64,000 bases of DNA from Batillaria attramentaria (lineage: Eukaryota; Mollusca; Gastropoda; Batillariidae). The position numbers and the translations under genes are program-made. The stretch covers positions 269,501 to 333,500 of the forward strand of contig JACVVK020000170.1 of the NCBI GenBank assembly GCA_018292915.2. Direction: 5' to 3'. The notes under the pieces were generated by a model, which saw nothing but the letters and a program-made list of their open reading frames with translations, searched no databases and was not told the origin of the DNA. How positions within the stretch are numbered: position 1 is the first letter of the stretch; each line of letters starts with the position of its first letter. This document shows positions 1-11,671 of the stretch, piece after piece.

Positions 1-125
1 ACTGGAAACGGTGTCAGGTACGGGTTATTTTTAGATAGGTGTGGGACCCCTGGGACTCCCACGGAAAACACCATCACGTGACCTGCACAAATTCTCCTTC
101 CAGCGTGAAGAGTGAAAGAGTAGAG

Positions 126-1208
126 GGGGTGTGTGGCGTCGCTAACTGCAGACTGTCGTTAACGGCAGAAAGTTGTAGGCGCATGTGGGAAATAAGGAGC
201 ACTCCCCGCACTCCTCATCTCGTTATACACATTCCAGGTACAGGCGCGTGATTTGCAAGAATGGCGTGCACGTTTGCGTATCATGTGCTCTTCTTTTGTG
301 CAGCGTTGTACTCAGTCACTTTGAAAAAGTGAGTGCTTATGGTAAAATGATGACATTTGTGACGCTACGCCACGAAATGAGTCGGAAGTTACATGCAGCT
401 GAATAGTGCAACACCCGATTTTCCGACCGAGGTGGCCATTTTGTTTCATGGGGTACGTCATTTCAACAGATCATAACTTCAAAAATAATTATCCGATTTT
501 AATCTGGTTTTCATCATTGGATTCAGCATTATAAAACCTGTAAGATCATATCAAAACCTCAAAAACTTCAAAAAGTGACTTCAGACTCAAATCGTGGGGG
601 GGCGTCACATTTCATAAGTGGGAGTCATAATATCAATACGCCTACAACTTCGACTTTAGATGATTGAATAAAAATCCATGAGAATGTGTTGAGAACGTGA
701 TTTTTTAATGGAAAGTACGGTAATACAAATAACTGAAATCGGCCACGGGGGACTGTATGCCTAATTCCATTTAATATTATGACTTCCACTCACAAAATGT
801 CATCATTTTACCAGGTAAAAAAAACCCTCACTTTTCCTCCTGCTTTCCATCCGACACAGCAGTCGGTGCTCAAAGTGACTCGTGGGTGCAACGCTGCACA
901 AAAGAAGCGCACATGATGCGCAAACGTTCACGCCATTCTTGCAAATCACGCGCCTGTACCTCGCGCGCACTCGAGGTCAAGGTCAGCACCGCATTGTTCG
1001 GGAGTTCTCATTAAATTATCACGGAACGCAAATTATTAAACTACGTTATGTTTACTGCTTTTATTGATCAACAAATCCTTAGGTGGAGGCGTGTTAACAT
1101 TATCATTGTGCCTTAATTACCAAATTAGTGATGTATCCCAGTTATCATCAGTTTCTGCGATCTGTCTGCAGTTAACGACAGTCTGCAGTTAGCGACGCCA
1201 CAGGGGTG
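126..1208. mobile_element. Foldback/MITE-like DNA transposon with long terminal inverted repeats
   Basis: The element proper is 132-1202. It begins TGTGGCGTCGCTAACTGC and ends with the reverse complement of that. The arms (about 132-410 and 790-1202) stay complementary over several hundred bases, for example 232-330 against 860-975. The 6-mer GGGGTG flanks it at 126-131 and 1203-1208 and reads as a target-site duplication (up to 8 bp if the following TG is counted). No transposase is encoded, so it is non-autonomous. The superfamily is not assigned. Confidence 0.75.
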
Positions 1209-1230
1209 TGTTCACTACGCGTTCACTACA

Positions 1231-1580
1231 GAGTTTTTGATCGAGTCATGTTTATCTGCCGTAGCGTCAGGTTAATTAAATGCGTGGCATGTATGCGGAG
1301 AGTGTGATCAGGAGTGCATGCAGGTCGCATATAGACCGCTCCTTAGCAGTCTCTATCTCAACATTGGACGGACTACAACCAGTAGAAGCATTTACTGCAC
1401 GTACAAACCGTATGTAGCAGGAAGAAAACAACGGAATGAACCTCAATCAAAGAACAACGAAAAACGAAAGAGGAGAAGATAACAACAACATCATCAAAAC
1501 TCTCCACATGCATGCCACGCATTTAACCTGACTTTCTACGGCAGATAAACATGACTCGACCAAAACTCTGAATTCGGAAC
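1231..1580. repeat. Inverted repeat, second small foldback
   Basis: The arm at 1231-1310 (with TCGAGTCATGTTTATCTGCC) is repeated in reverse complement at 1492-1580 with about 90% identity and a 180-bp spacer. It starts just outside the 132-1202 element, so the two were probably nested or adjacent insertions. No coding potential is visible. Confidence 0.65.
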
Positions 1581-1839
1581 CCGCACATTTCGGGTCCACA
1601 ACACAATGAACGAGACCTGCATTGACAGGCATACGATCAAAACGGTGGTGGCTGATCAGTGAGGACTGACCGAGTGCGTTCAGCACTGAACTAGTCCGAA
1701 ACACACACAACAAATGTTAACCCACAAAAAGGAAACAAAACAACCCACGATGTGTGTACGGCCGGCCATACAGGCCTTTGCATTGCAGGGTGCGTAGTGA
1801 ACTGAACGCGCCCCCCTCTACACGGGTACCTCAAGTCGT

Positions 1840-2334
1840 CCTACAGCAGATCGCACAATTCCTGCAGGTCTCTCCTCCTATATCTAAACCTTTGAAGCAA
1901 AGACCTTGGAATCAGAAAGACGCGTCACTCCTGCCCTCGTAAGAGAGACATATAGCGGGACAACGCGAAGAGTTGTCTGCCCGCATTAGCGCGCATCCTA
2001 GATCTGGCCCCTATAGTGACAGCATGGCGGAAAGTGGAAAGCGATCACAAAAGCCGGGCATGCAATTGTGTTCTGCGCCGAATTGTTCAAATAACAGACA
2101 AATATAAACGGGGAAATACTTCTTTTGGTATTCCTGTTGAAAAACAAACATTTTTTTTTTTCGCTTTCTTGTCAAAAAAAAAAAAAAGACCTCAAGTGGT
2201 ACGTGTGCATGCAGTGTAAACAAACAGTAAACACACGCGGCTGACGCAGATACAGCGTAATTTTTTTTCCCCTGACAACTTTACAAATCACGGTGACTTA
2301 AATTGTGCTAGCGTCTACCTGCATCTAAATTCAG

Positions 2335-2370
<36 letters not shown>

Positions 2371-2638
2371 TGTCACTCATACGGCGGCAGGTACGTTCAT
2401 CGGCACTTGTTCCAGTTCACATACTGTTGGGGGGAAATCTGTAGGTATGTACAGAACTCTTTTCTTAAAAATCAAGAGGTTTGCATGCAGTGTAAACAAA
2501 CAGCAGTAAACACACGTGGCAGGCGCAGACATGAGGTTTTGGTGTTGTTTTTGTTGTTTTGTTGGCGGTGGTGTTTTTTTTTTTTTTAAACTTTACAAAT
2601 AACGTTGACTTGAACTGTGCTAGCGGCACGTTGCACTG

Positions 2639-2696
<58 letters not shown>

Positions 2697-3500
2697 AACA
2701 AAATCATCCGGCTGAACTTCATTCTAACCATTGTAAAACCATATCACAACATAGAATCTGCTCGTCCATCTTTGGATCTCTCGCACATTCGATCTTTCTG
2801 TGTTCCGTACTAGTTTTACTTGAACGCATCGAACGAAATGCACTGCGTAGCCTACGTACAGCAGTGAAAGCCAAACTAGATCTTTCGTTCGTCCTCCGGA
2901 ACTTTGAGAGTACTGTCTTATGTTTTCCATAGGCCTAAAACACATGCGAAATATAGGGGGGGAGACCACCTGTCAGTCGCTGACATCTTCGTTTTTGTCG
3001 TTTATTTTGTTAAAATGTTTTACGGCGGCTAGTGTAGGGTTGGGTCAAACAAACAGACTTTTTACAAGCATGCGGATTTTATACTAAATTTACGCCAGTC
3101 ACACGTCGTGGATGCGGCGATTTTGGTTTTCACGTGTGATGCTATGTGTTATGTTTGGGAGAAAACATAATCTTGGCTCCAACTTCGATACCGATCTTGG
3201 CTCCAACTTCGATATCGTAGGCATACCTACCTCTATTTTTCAAGGGGGAAATCTACAGAAAGGTTTTCCCGTTCCTGGTGTTCGCTTCTGACAGCAATTC
3301 GGCGCTGCACACCATTGCACGCGTGGTTTCTGGCTTTCTGCCATACTGCCATTACTGCGTAGATCTGCGGGATGCGCGCTAATGCGCGCAGACAACCTTT
3401 ACGCGTTGTCCCTCAAAGGGAGGTAAGAGAACTATCTTTATGTTTTAAGGATCTTTGTTTGAAGCATGTCCACATCGTCGTACAAGTCAAAAGGGTTAGT
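1840..3500. repeat. Degenerate long inverted repeat enclosing (CA)n repeats
   Basis: The stretch around 1955-2000 (GCATTAGCGCGCATCC) matches 3362-3412 in reverse complement, and weaker similarity continues outward on both sides (CTTTGAAGCAAAGACC against 3450-3470). This looks like an old foldback element about 1.6 kb long. Between the arms is a direct duplication of about 150 bp (2205-2366 and 2483-2694), each copy ending in a (CA)n tract. Confidence 0.4.
2335..2694. repeat. Two (CA)n microsatellites in a direct duplication
   Basis: (CA)n runs at 2338-2366 and 2640-2692 terminate two copies of the same 150-bp sequence (shared blocks GCATGCAGTGTAAACAAACA and CTTTACAAAT). The duplication carries the microsatellite with it. 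Confidence 0.75.
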
Positions 3501-3900
3501 ACGATCGCGGAACACCCTTTCCCGTCGCAATGCTCTTCTCATTTGCAGTTGGTAAATCAAGCGGGCCGCGATTTTTCAGATTTACGCAAAGGCTACGGCA
3601 CCTTTCCGACACCCTCCTAGGTGGTGTACAATACGCAAGGGTTTACGAGCGGCCGTAACTCTGCGCAAACGTCATGACCACCCAATTTTATCACAAATCG
3701 TAAGTTACGGACCCTCGCGTGCGTAAATCGGTGGCGGAAAAGTTACGAACGCGTCGTGACCACGGCCCATGGAACCTTTCATGATTACGTACACAACACA
3801 GACAGTTAAAGTAATAAGCCACAGATTGATAAAAGGTTGGAAAAAGACACTGCGAGAGAACCGTGCGAACTGATGCGCAGGGCGCTTCCCGCCACCCTCA
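3100..3900. other. Intergenic, little recognisable
   Basis: A 22-bp tandem duplication (CTTGGCTCCAACTTCGATA) lies at 3173-3220. The rest is the outer arm of the degenerate inverted repeat plus unique sequence. I see no gene. Confidence 0.5.
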
Positions 3901-4830
3901 ATGAGCGATGTCGAGCAAGGCGCAAGCTATGCCACTACCGGTAAGTACACGTATTTGAAAGCAATTTTGCTTCTTGCGTTAACATTTCAGCTGGAGCTTG
4001 CAGAACGAAAAGTAAAACAGCAATTTGGAGATGTTGTTGCCGATAAAACGCGCTTGGAAAATCTGAGTGCCCGCGTGCTCCATTACTCACCAGGATAGGA
4101 GAAATGTTGACGGTAATTTTTGGGGAAAATTTGCCGAGATGTCTGAGAAATGGTATGATTGGCGAAAGCAGACAAAATTCAGTCTTTTCGCGAGAAATCC
4201 GTTTTTTTCGCGACAAAACCGCTTTTGTCGCGAAAAAAAATCAATCTTTCCGCGAAAAAAAAAAATGTCGCGAAAAAAAAAACTTTTTTTTTTTCGCGAA
4301 AAAAAATGGTATGCACTTTTTCTGCAGAAATTTGGTGTCCGTTTTTTGGCGGGAAAAAAACTAGCCCACTCAGTCAGGTTTCGCGAAAAAAAACTAACGG
4401 GTGCTTTTTCGTGAAAAAACTGCTTTTACTTTTTTCGCGGAAAAAACTTTTTCTGCAAAAATACTGACATTTTTCGCGAAAACCTGTTTTTTTCGCGAAA
4501 AAAGGCATTTTTTTGTGAAAAAGTCAGGGTTTTTTTTCGCGAAAAATTCGCATTAAATGTTTTCGCGATAAAAGGAAATTGTCGCTTTTTCGCGAAAAAT
4601 AAAGTATTTTTGTCTGCTTTCTCCAATCATAAAATGGAGCACACGGGCAATCAAATTTGCCAAGCGCGTTTTATCGGCAACAACATTTCCAAATGTCGGT
4701 TTTACTTTTGGTTCTGCAAGCTCCAGCTGAAATGTTTACGCCAGAAACAAAACTGCTTTCAAATACGTGTACTTGCCAGTAGTAGCATAGCTTGCGCCAT
4801 GTCAACAGTTAACATCGCTCAGTCCCCTAA
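3901..4830. mobile_element. Foldback element with a TTTTCGCGAAAA-rich core
   Basis: The left arm 3901-4180 and right arm 4600-4830 are reverse complements at roughly 85-90% (shared GCAAGTACACGTATTTGAAA-type blocks and GCCGATAAAACGCGCTTGG). The 420-bp core, 4180-4600, consists almost only of A/T runs separated by CGCG, so the palindrome TTTTCGCGAAAA and variants recur about 20 times. The left arm holds an extra 60 bp (4095-4155) missing from the right. The short reading frames here are Lys/Phe-rich by-products of the repeat. Confidence 0.75.
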
Positions 4831-4959
4831 ACAGACGTATGCGTGGCGTGGTCACTTAATGAGCCGGATTGCACGGGAATGGAAGTGGGGGCAGTTTTTC
4901 GGCACGGTTTTGTCGGTGTTTCTGGACACTGTGTGAACTCTGCAACTATGACAGAGTTG

Positions 4960-5345
4960 ACTGTGCTTGCATGGTCGACTCTGTAAATTTTTTCACACTT
5001 CGGATAGCTTTTTGTTGGGAGCTTAGATCTTTAACATGTTCGCCAACGGACTCTTTTAAATCTGCTTTGAAATCCTATTTCTTCCGGCTGTACTATACAG
5101 ACTAACTTCTTACCTTCACTGTCACCATCATTGTCATTTTACGATGTCATGTTAAGATGTATCATAGCTGTGTGTATGTAACGTGTATGTGACGTCAATT
5201 TCATGTGTATGTAATGTGTAATGTATTTTCATGTGTATCTCATGTGTATGTAATGCCACTATACTAGCTATTGTGAGGCGCCCAGAGCTCCAGCAAGAGT
5301 TTGGGTACCAGACAAATCCTCATTCTTCTTCTTCTTATTATTATT
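4960..5345 (+). mobile_element. LINE (non-LTR retrotransposon) 3' end
   Basis: The frame ending at 5105 closes with DSFKSALKSYFFRLYYTD, the shape of the extreme C-terminus of CR1/jockey-type reverse-transcriptase ORFs (…LPSSFKSxLKTYLF). It is followed by a 3' UTR with AGGCGCCCAGAGCTC and a (TTA/TTC)n tail at 5325-5345, typical of a 5'-truncated insertion. It directly abuts the start of the minisatellite. Confidence 0.55.
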
Positions 5346-6088
5346 AAATTGATCTGTTTGCTTTCGTTGTTAGTGGTGATGATGGCTTGTTTTCTGTTGT
5401 TTAGTGGTGATGGTGGTCTGTTTTCTGTTGTTGTTTAGTGGTGATGGTGGTCTGTATTCTGCAGTTGTTTGGTGGTGATGGTGGTCTGTTTTCTGTTGTT
5501 GTTTAGTGGTGATGGTGGTCTGTTTTCTGTTGTTGTTTAGTGGTGATGGTGACCTTTTTTCTGTTGTTGTTTAGTGGTGATGGTGGTCTGTTTTCTGTTG
5601 TTGTTTTGTGGTGATAGTGGTCTGTTTTCTGTTGCTGTTTTCAGGTGATGGTGGTCTGTTTTCTGTTGTTTAGTGGTGATGCTGATCTGTTTTCTTTCGA
5701 TGGTGGTCTGTATTCTGCAGTTGTTTGGTGGTGATGGTGGTCTGTTTTCTGTTGTTGTTTTGTGGTGACGGTGGTCTGTTTTCTGTTGTTGTTTAGTGGT
5801 GATGGTGACCTTTTTCTGTTGTTGTTTAGTGGTGATGGTGGTCTGTTTTCTGTTGTTGTTTTGTGGTGATAGTGGTCTGTTTTCTGTTGCTGTTTTCCGG
5901 TGATGGTGGTCTGTTTTCTGTTGTTGTTTAGTGGTGATGGTGGCCTGTTTTCTGTTGTTGTTTTGTGGTGATGGTGGTCTGTTTTCTGTTGTTGTTTAGT
6001 GGTGATGGTGACCTGTTTTCTGTTGTTGTTTAGTGGTGATGGTGGCCTGTTTTCTTTTGTTGTTTAGTGGTGATGGTGGTCTGTTTTC

Positions 6089-6370
6089 TGTTGTTTTATA
6101 GTGGTGATGCTGGTGAGTTTTCTGTTGTTCAGTGGTGATGATGGTCTTTTTACTGTTGTTTAGTGGTGATGCTGATCTGTTTTCTTTCGTTGTTAGTGGT
6201 GAGTGAGTGAATGAGTGAGTTTTTGAGGCTTAATTCGTGTGTCTGCACTACATGAATAAAACAAAAATGCAACGTTGGACAAAAGATGCAAACTGATCTA
6301 CGGGGCGGTATAAACCTAGGACATGCAGGAGACGCTGCTCCTTCATGCTAATTTATCGAACCCCCGGTTA
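6089..6370 (-). mobile_element. LINE 3' tail inside minisatellite, copy 1
   Basis: On the minus strand the sequence from 6370 to 6197 ends in GCCTCAAAAACTCACTC and an (ACTC)n tail, the 3' end of a LINE family also seen at 10925, 22281 and 31560. The flanking minisatellite units (6089-6196) are the same as at 6866-6975, so copy 1 arose by tandem duplication of array plus insertion, not by a second transposition. Confidence 0.55.
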
Positions 6371-6974
6371 TGGTGATGGTGGTCTGTATTCTGCAGTTGT
6401 TTAGTGGTGATGGTGGTCTGTTTTCTGTTGTTGTTTTGTGGTGACGGTGGTCTGTTTTCTGTTGTTGTTTAGTGGTGATGGTGGCCTGTTTTCTGTTGTT
6501 GTTGTTGTGTAGTGGTGATGGTGGCCTGTTTTCTGTTGTTGTGAAGTGGTGATGGTGGTCTGTTTTCTGTTGTTGTTTTGTGGTGATGGTGGTCTGTTTT
6601 CTGTTGTTGTTTTGTGGTGATGGTGGTCTGTTTTCTGTTGTTGTTTAGTGGTGATGGTGACCTGTTGTTATTTAGTGGTGGTGGTGGCCTGTTTTCTGTT
6701 GTTGTTTAGTGCTGATGGTGGCCTGTTTTCTGTTGCTGTTTAGTGGTGATGGCTGTCTGCTTTCTGTTCTTGTTTAGTGGTGATGATGGCCGCCTGTTTT
6801 CTGTTGTTGTTTTGTTGTGATGATGGCCTGTTTTCTGTAGTTGTTTAGTGGTGATGATGGTCTGTTTTCTGTTGTTTTATAGTGGTGATGCTGGTGAGTT
6901 TTCTGTTGTTCAGTGGTGATGATGGTCTTTTTACTGTTGTTTAGTGGTGATGCTGATCAGTTTTCTTTCGTTGT

Positions 6975-7914
6975 TAGTGGTGAGTGAGTGAGTGAGTGAG
7001 TGAGTGAGTTTTTGAGGCTTAATTCGTGTGTCTGCACTACATGAAAAAAACAAAAATGCAACGTTGGACAAAGGATGCAAACTGATCTACGGGGCGATAT
7101 AAACCTAGGACATGCAGGAGACGCTGCTCCTTCATGCTAATTTATCGAACCCCCGGTTACAAAAAAGCGTAGAAAACAAATAGCAATTACAACTAGGTAA
7201 AACAAAGGTAAATACTAAGTGCTTATACGGCAAATATTGCAACTTATCATCTCCTAGGCGCAATAAACCAGTTCGCAGCATATGCCCAACATCACTTATT
7301 CCTAACCACTGGTAGTGCAGACGTGAGTGAGGGGTTAAAAAGAAGAAATATAGATGAAAGGGCCGAACTTAGAAATCAGCTGAGAGAAGAGAGGAAGGAC
7401 AGAGCGGCTAAATTTGGGAGGTTTAAAAGAGAAAGAGAGGCGAATGGGCTGGCGAGGGACAGAGGAGGTAGGAAGGAAAATTCCTTAGTTGTCAATGAAG
7501 ACAACATGCCTGGGAGGCAGTTGGAGAACAGACCGCTCCAACACGGAACCTTCCCGCCGTGAGGCGGTTTGGGAAAACAACGCACCAAAGAGGTGCGTTG
7601 TGAAGGACTTCAACATGACAGGTGTACAGCAGCACCAGCAGGGCGCTGCGAACAAAGCCCTCCAGGATGAAGACCAGGTGGGGGGAATCCAGTGAAGTCG
7701 GCCTTCAGAAACGATCCTCAGATGTCTTACTGGACCAAAGGTCAGCAGACACCCGCTTGCTGACCTCCCCCCGGAGGAGATTTTAAGAGAGCAAAAGACA
7801 GGTGAAGGGACCGATGGAGGCAGAAATAAGAGTAAGGAAAGAGCAAAAGGGGTGGGCAAGCTTGGCGAAATCAGCCCCGCCGCGTGAAGGCGAGCCCATG
7901 GGGCCGGTGATGAA
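6975..7914 (-). mobile_element. Probable LINE fragment interrupting the minisatellite
   Basis: The (ACTC)n-type tail (GTGAGTGAGTGAG at 6979-7010 on the plus strand) is followed by about 900 bp unrelated to the minisatellite, which resumes at 7915. The tail places the 3' end on the left, so orientation is minus. I cannot recognise a reverse-transcriptase segment in it; the frames at 7323-7562 (+) and 7485-7859 (-) have no domain I know. Reading it as a LINE 3' region is inference. Confidence 0.4.
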
Positions 7915-8774
7915 GGTCTGTTTGCTGTTGTTGTTAGTGGTGATGGTGGACATTTTGCGTTGTTGTTTAGTGGTGATGATGACCTGCTTTCTATTGTTGT
8001 TTCATGGTGATTGTGGTCTGTTTTCTGTTGTTGTTTAGTGGTGATGGTGGTCTGTTTTCTGTTGTTGTTTCATGGTGATTGTGGTCTGTTTTCTGTTGTT
8101 TAGTGGTGATGGTGGCCTGTTTTCTGTTGTTGTTTAGTGGTGATGATGGCCTGTTTTCTGTTGTTGTTTAGTGGTGATGGTGGTCTGTTTTCTGTCGTTG
8201 TTAGTGGTGATGGTGGCCTGTTTTCTGTTGTTGTTTAGTTGTGATGGTGGCCTGTTTTCTGTCGTTGTTTAGTGGTGATGGTGGCCTGTTTTCTGTCGTT
8301 GTTTAGTTGTGATGATGGCCTGTTTTCTGTCGTTGTTTAGTGGTGATGGTGGTCTGTTTTCTGGTCTTGTTTAGTGGTGATGGTGGCCTGTTTTCTGTTG
8401 ATGTTTAGTGGTGATGGTGGTCTGTTTTCTGTTGTTGTTAGTGGTGATAGTGGACGTTTTGCGTTGTTGTTTTTATATTGTTTTATTTCCTTTGTTAGTT
8501 CTCAGCAATATTTTTAGCCACAATGGCTTCGCCACTGGACGAAAACAAACCAACAATGTAATGTCACTATCTTATTTGAACCGTTTGAAAGCACAGAACC
8601 TCTGCGATTAATGGAGCAGACTGAAACACAAGTTTAAACTTGCGATAAATTGGACAACAGAAGTAACGTTTCATCATTTATTTATTTGTTTGTTAATTGG
8701 TTTGTTTGGTTAGTTGGTTCAGATGGTGAGTGGATGAACTTTTTATGTTTATGCAAATATGTGCTGATGTCTAG

Positions 8775-8800
8775 AGAGTCCAAACTAATCTTGCTGAAGG
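8775..8800 (+). other. 5' UTR part of gene 1 first coding exon, with acceptor
   Basis: All three paralogs share TCTAG followed by AGAG upstream of the ATG (AG at 8773-8774, 29481-29482 and 46167-46168) and then 26 bases with strong similarity to the start codon. This suits a 3' splice site joining a distant non-coding exon. The context GAAGGATGG has A at -3 and G at +4, a strong eukaryotic start. Confidence 0.5.
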
Positions 8801-9617
8801 ATGGCATCAGCTTCTCCGTCTCGACAACTGTCTGTCACCGACTGTCCTCGCTGTCGTTGTCTGTGTGTGGGCCCCACCATCCTGCCCTGTGGACACGTCC
8901 TGTGTAGACCATGTCTTCGCCAGCTACTGGAACAGCAAGGACCTGACCCAACATGTTCTTCCTGTGGTCACAGCATCCCTAGGGGGCAGGGGCAGACAAT
9001 CAGCGAACAGCTCGATCAGTTCTGCAAAGATCTCGTTCTTCAGGAAATTGTAGCTGATCACATTTTCAAACGAAGTGATACGTCTTGTCAGACTTGCTGT
9101 AAACCCGCCTGGACAAACGTCTGTCAGGACTGTGGAACCTTTTACTGCATACACTGCTCGGAAAATCATCGGACAGAGCATGCAGCTGACTGTCACACTG
9201 TAGTGGATCCTCGACAGGTCCTGATATCAGCGTCATCGACCACATCCAGACCTCCCGGACATGAGGATGTTTCACAGACCAGCACTTCATTGTTAGAGTT
9301 TCAAAGACAGGAAGTGAAACTTCTTGAGGAGAAACACTCTAACCATAGTCGAGTAGAAAGTGATCTTGATGAGTTGATTGCAAAACTACAGAACGGAAGA
9401 GACAGAGTGCGGGATCAAAAGCATCTCTTGCATATGTACACCACTCGTATGCCTACAACCATCAACACGACGTCCATGAGAGAACGTCTGCGTCGCGTGC
9501 GAGAAGACATGAACCTGCTCACAAGGGAAGTGCTGCAGGATCTGAGGCGTGAGACAGACAGACTGGTGGCCCTGTGGATGGAGCCAGTGGAGGTTCAAGT
9601 GTGGAAATCTGATGATG
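8801..9617 (+). CDS. Gene 1 exon: RING finger, B-box, first coiled coil
   Basis: It opens [18 protein letters not shown]. The C3HC4 RING has C15, C18, C30, H32, C35, C38, C52 and C55. The B-box zinc finger has C96, C99, C108, C111, C116, C119, H123 and H127. Residues 155-265 are rich in Leu, Glu, Lys and Arg with heptad spacing, a coiled coil as expected after a B-box. The donor is GATG/GTATAC. The exon ends after the first base of a codon, and only the acceptor at 9956-9957 continues that frame. Confidence 0.88.
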
Positions 9618-11613
9618 GTATACATTTACATAATTTATAAAGCTTTTCGCATGGTGATGGTCACGACGGAATTACGATATTTGCATTATTACACCGTCAA
9701 TGTTCGCGAATGGCAAAACCTTAACTTTAAAACTTGCATTTTTGTGGAGCATAATTATATTTCGTTTGATTATTCTTAATTATTCACAAAACACTATTAT
9801 TTCGATACCTATAGTGGGTCGGGTACTGAAAACCTTTTCAGAATTTTCATTTTCATGAATCGTTGGTACAATGAAAAGATTTTGTTGGTGTATATCGCGT
9901 GTGCAATATCTTCCTCCAGGTCCAAATTGTCTCAAACTGACGATTCATGTGTGACAGATCATGGCGCGACATCAGGTGTAAAAGGAACCACAGAGTGTGT
10001 GATGGTCACTCCCAAATCTACCACCATCAACTGGGGCTTGGGATCGGTCTGTGTCGAGCAGATTAGTGATGACGTCATACATCGGACAGGTATGTGTGTC
10101 AGGATCTGAAGTTAATTTCGTCTCACGTTTCTAAAAATACTCAACTCTGGGCATTGAAATTAGAGAGACCTTACTCATACTAATGCATCGTTCTGACCTT
10201 TCTTCTTCTTAGCTAAACCCCCAAACACCCACCCACTCTTCTTCTTAGCACACGTTACTGGTTTCCAGTCACAGCACGAATCAAACATTAGATCCTGTGT
10301 CTGACCTTACCACCCTTTTCACCCGAATTCGCATCACCCCACCGGCTGCCCCACCAAAGAGTTTGGTTCTTCCAAAGTCCTGCTCTGTGGAAAAGCCCTC
10401 GTCGTGAGATCAGTCAAATTCATTGTGTCGATTCTTTCAGAACAGTTATGTCACATTTCGTTCCGCGCGTGGGGAATCCCCGTTCGTGTGAGCTCTTTCA
10501 GTGTGGTAATCTAGGCGAGAATCAGGCATGAGTAGCGGTTCCTTAACGGCTCTTTTGCAAGGGAGAACAATTTGCCTACATTCTCTGTTTGATAGATCTG
10601 AAATGTTCGTCGTCTGTGTCAGTGGTGGAGAGAAGGCAAATATTAACGGGTGCTGAAGCCGCCATTTAGGTGTACACGTGCATGGTCAGTGAGGAGTCTG
10701 GCGAAAGTTATGATAAACTGGGTGATAGTTTTGAGCCAGAATTTCATTTTCGTGAGGCCACTGGTGCACATCAGCGACCCAAACGTACTTGGTAGGAACT
10801 GAGTGAAAACATCCACTGTTTCAGATCACTCTACGTGTGTAAATATATTGTAAAAAGATTACTATTCTTAAATTCACCGGCTTTAAGCCCTAAAAACTCA
10901 CACATTCGCTCACTAACTCACCGGCTTTAAGCCCTAAAAACTCACTCTTTCGCTCACTAACTCACTCTTAAATGTACATTTGTTTCTCTCAAAAATTTGT
11001 GACCCAGTTAAAGACGTGGCGATCGCCAAGATAAACTGGTCCGAGAACTTGGCAAGAGTCCAGCGTCAACTGGAGGCAGAAAAGGTCAAAGGTCAACAAC
11101 TGCACGCGGACATGGTAGGTGGTCAACAACAGCTGGCGGCGGAGAAGGTCAAAGGTCAACAACAACTGGAGGCGGAGAAGAGAAGGGCGGAGGCAGAACT
11201 GGCGGCCCTGTATCACACTCACCAGAAGGAGAAGACGAGAGAACGGGAAAGGGTGAAGAGATTTTATACCGGGATACAGCAGAAGAAGACAAGCTTGTTG
11301 AAACATGTGATGGGGAGGATTGAGGAAAAGGATGTGCTGTCCAAGCTGGTGCAACAACTGTGTGAGGAGTTTGACGTCCGTCTGCTGGCTATCGACTCTG
11401 GCCTGAGGTTCCTGATGGACGTGCCAGTTGAGGAGTGGAAGGGGGTCAAAGAGTTACAAGAAAAGCTTCAGAAAATGTTGGAGGATGCGCTGTTGCCAAA
11501 ACAGGAGAAAGAGGAAGTAACGTGGACGGAAGTGACATCATACAGTACTCAGACGGGAGATGCGGACGTGAGACTCGGCCAGCCACTACCAAAACACGTG
11601 ACTACAGACTTTC

Positions 11614-11671
<58 letters not shown>

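Larger units (their letters stand above)
5346..8470 (+). repeat. 34-bp minisatellite array upstream of gene 1
   Basis: Blocks at 5346-6200, 6370-6978 and 7915-8470 are built of a unit of about 34 bp (GTGGTGATGGTGGTCTGTTT followed by TCTGTTGTTGTTTA) with many point variants. Related arrays precede gene 2 (27360-28300) and gene 3 (45355-45845). By comparison with those genes the array lies in a 5'-UTR intron. The open frames across it are Val/Cys/Leu-rich repeat translations, not genes. Confidence 0.85.

Noticed and set aside
4180..4600. CRISPR-like array of CGCGAAAA repeats
   Set aside because: No constant repeat with unique spacers; simple A/T runs with CGCG inside a eukaryotic foldback element.
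7323..7562. 79-codon Arg/Glu-rich ORF
   Set aside because: Lies in an insertion interrupting the minisatellite, with no homologous frame elsewhere and no domain.
8801..9640. Intronless 279-aa RING/B-box protein
   Set aside because: The frame only runs 23 bases into the intron; all three paralogs have a donor after GATG and matching downstream exons with coiled coil and propeller.
9911..9925. CTCCAG as the acceptor of gene 1 exon 2 (TCAG in gene 3, TCAT in gene 2)
   Set aside because: Using it joins the exons out of frame and meets a stop. The GTGACAG acceptor at 9957, 30659 and 47332 is conserved and in frame in all three, so the AG loss in gene 2 has no consequence.
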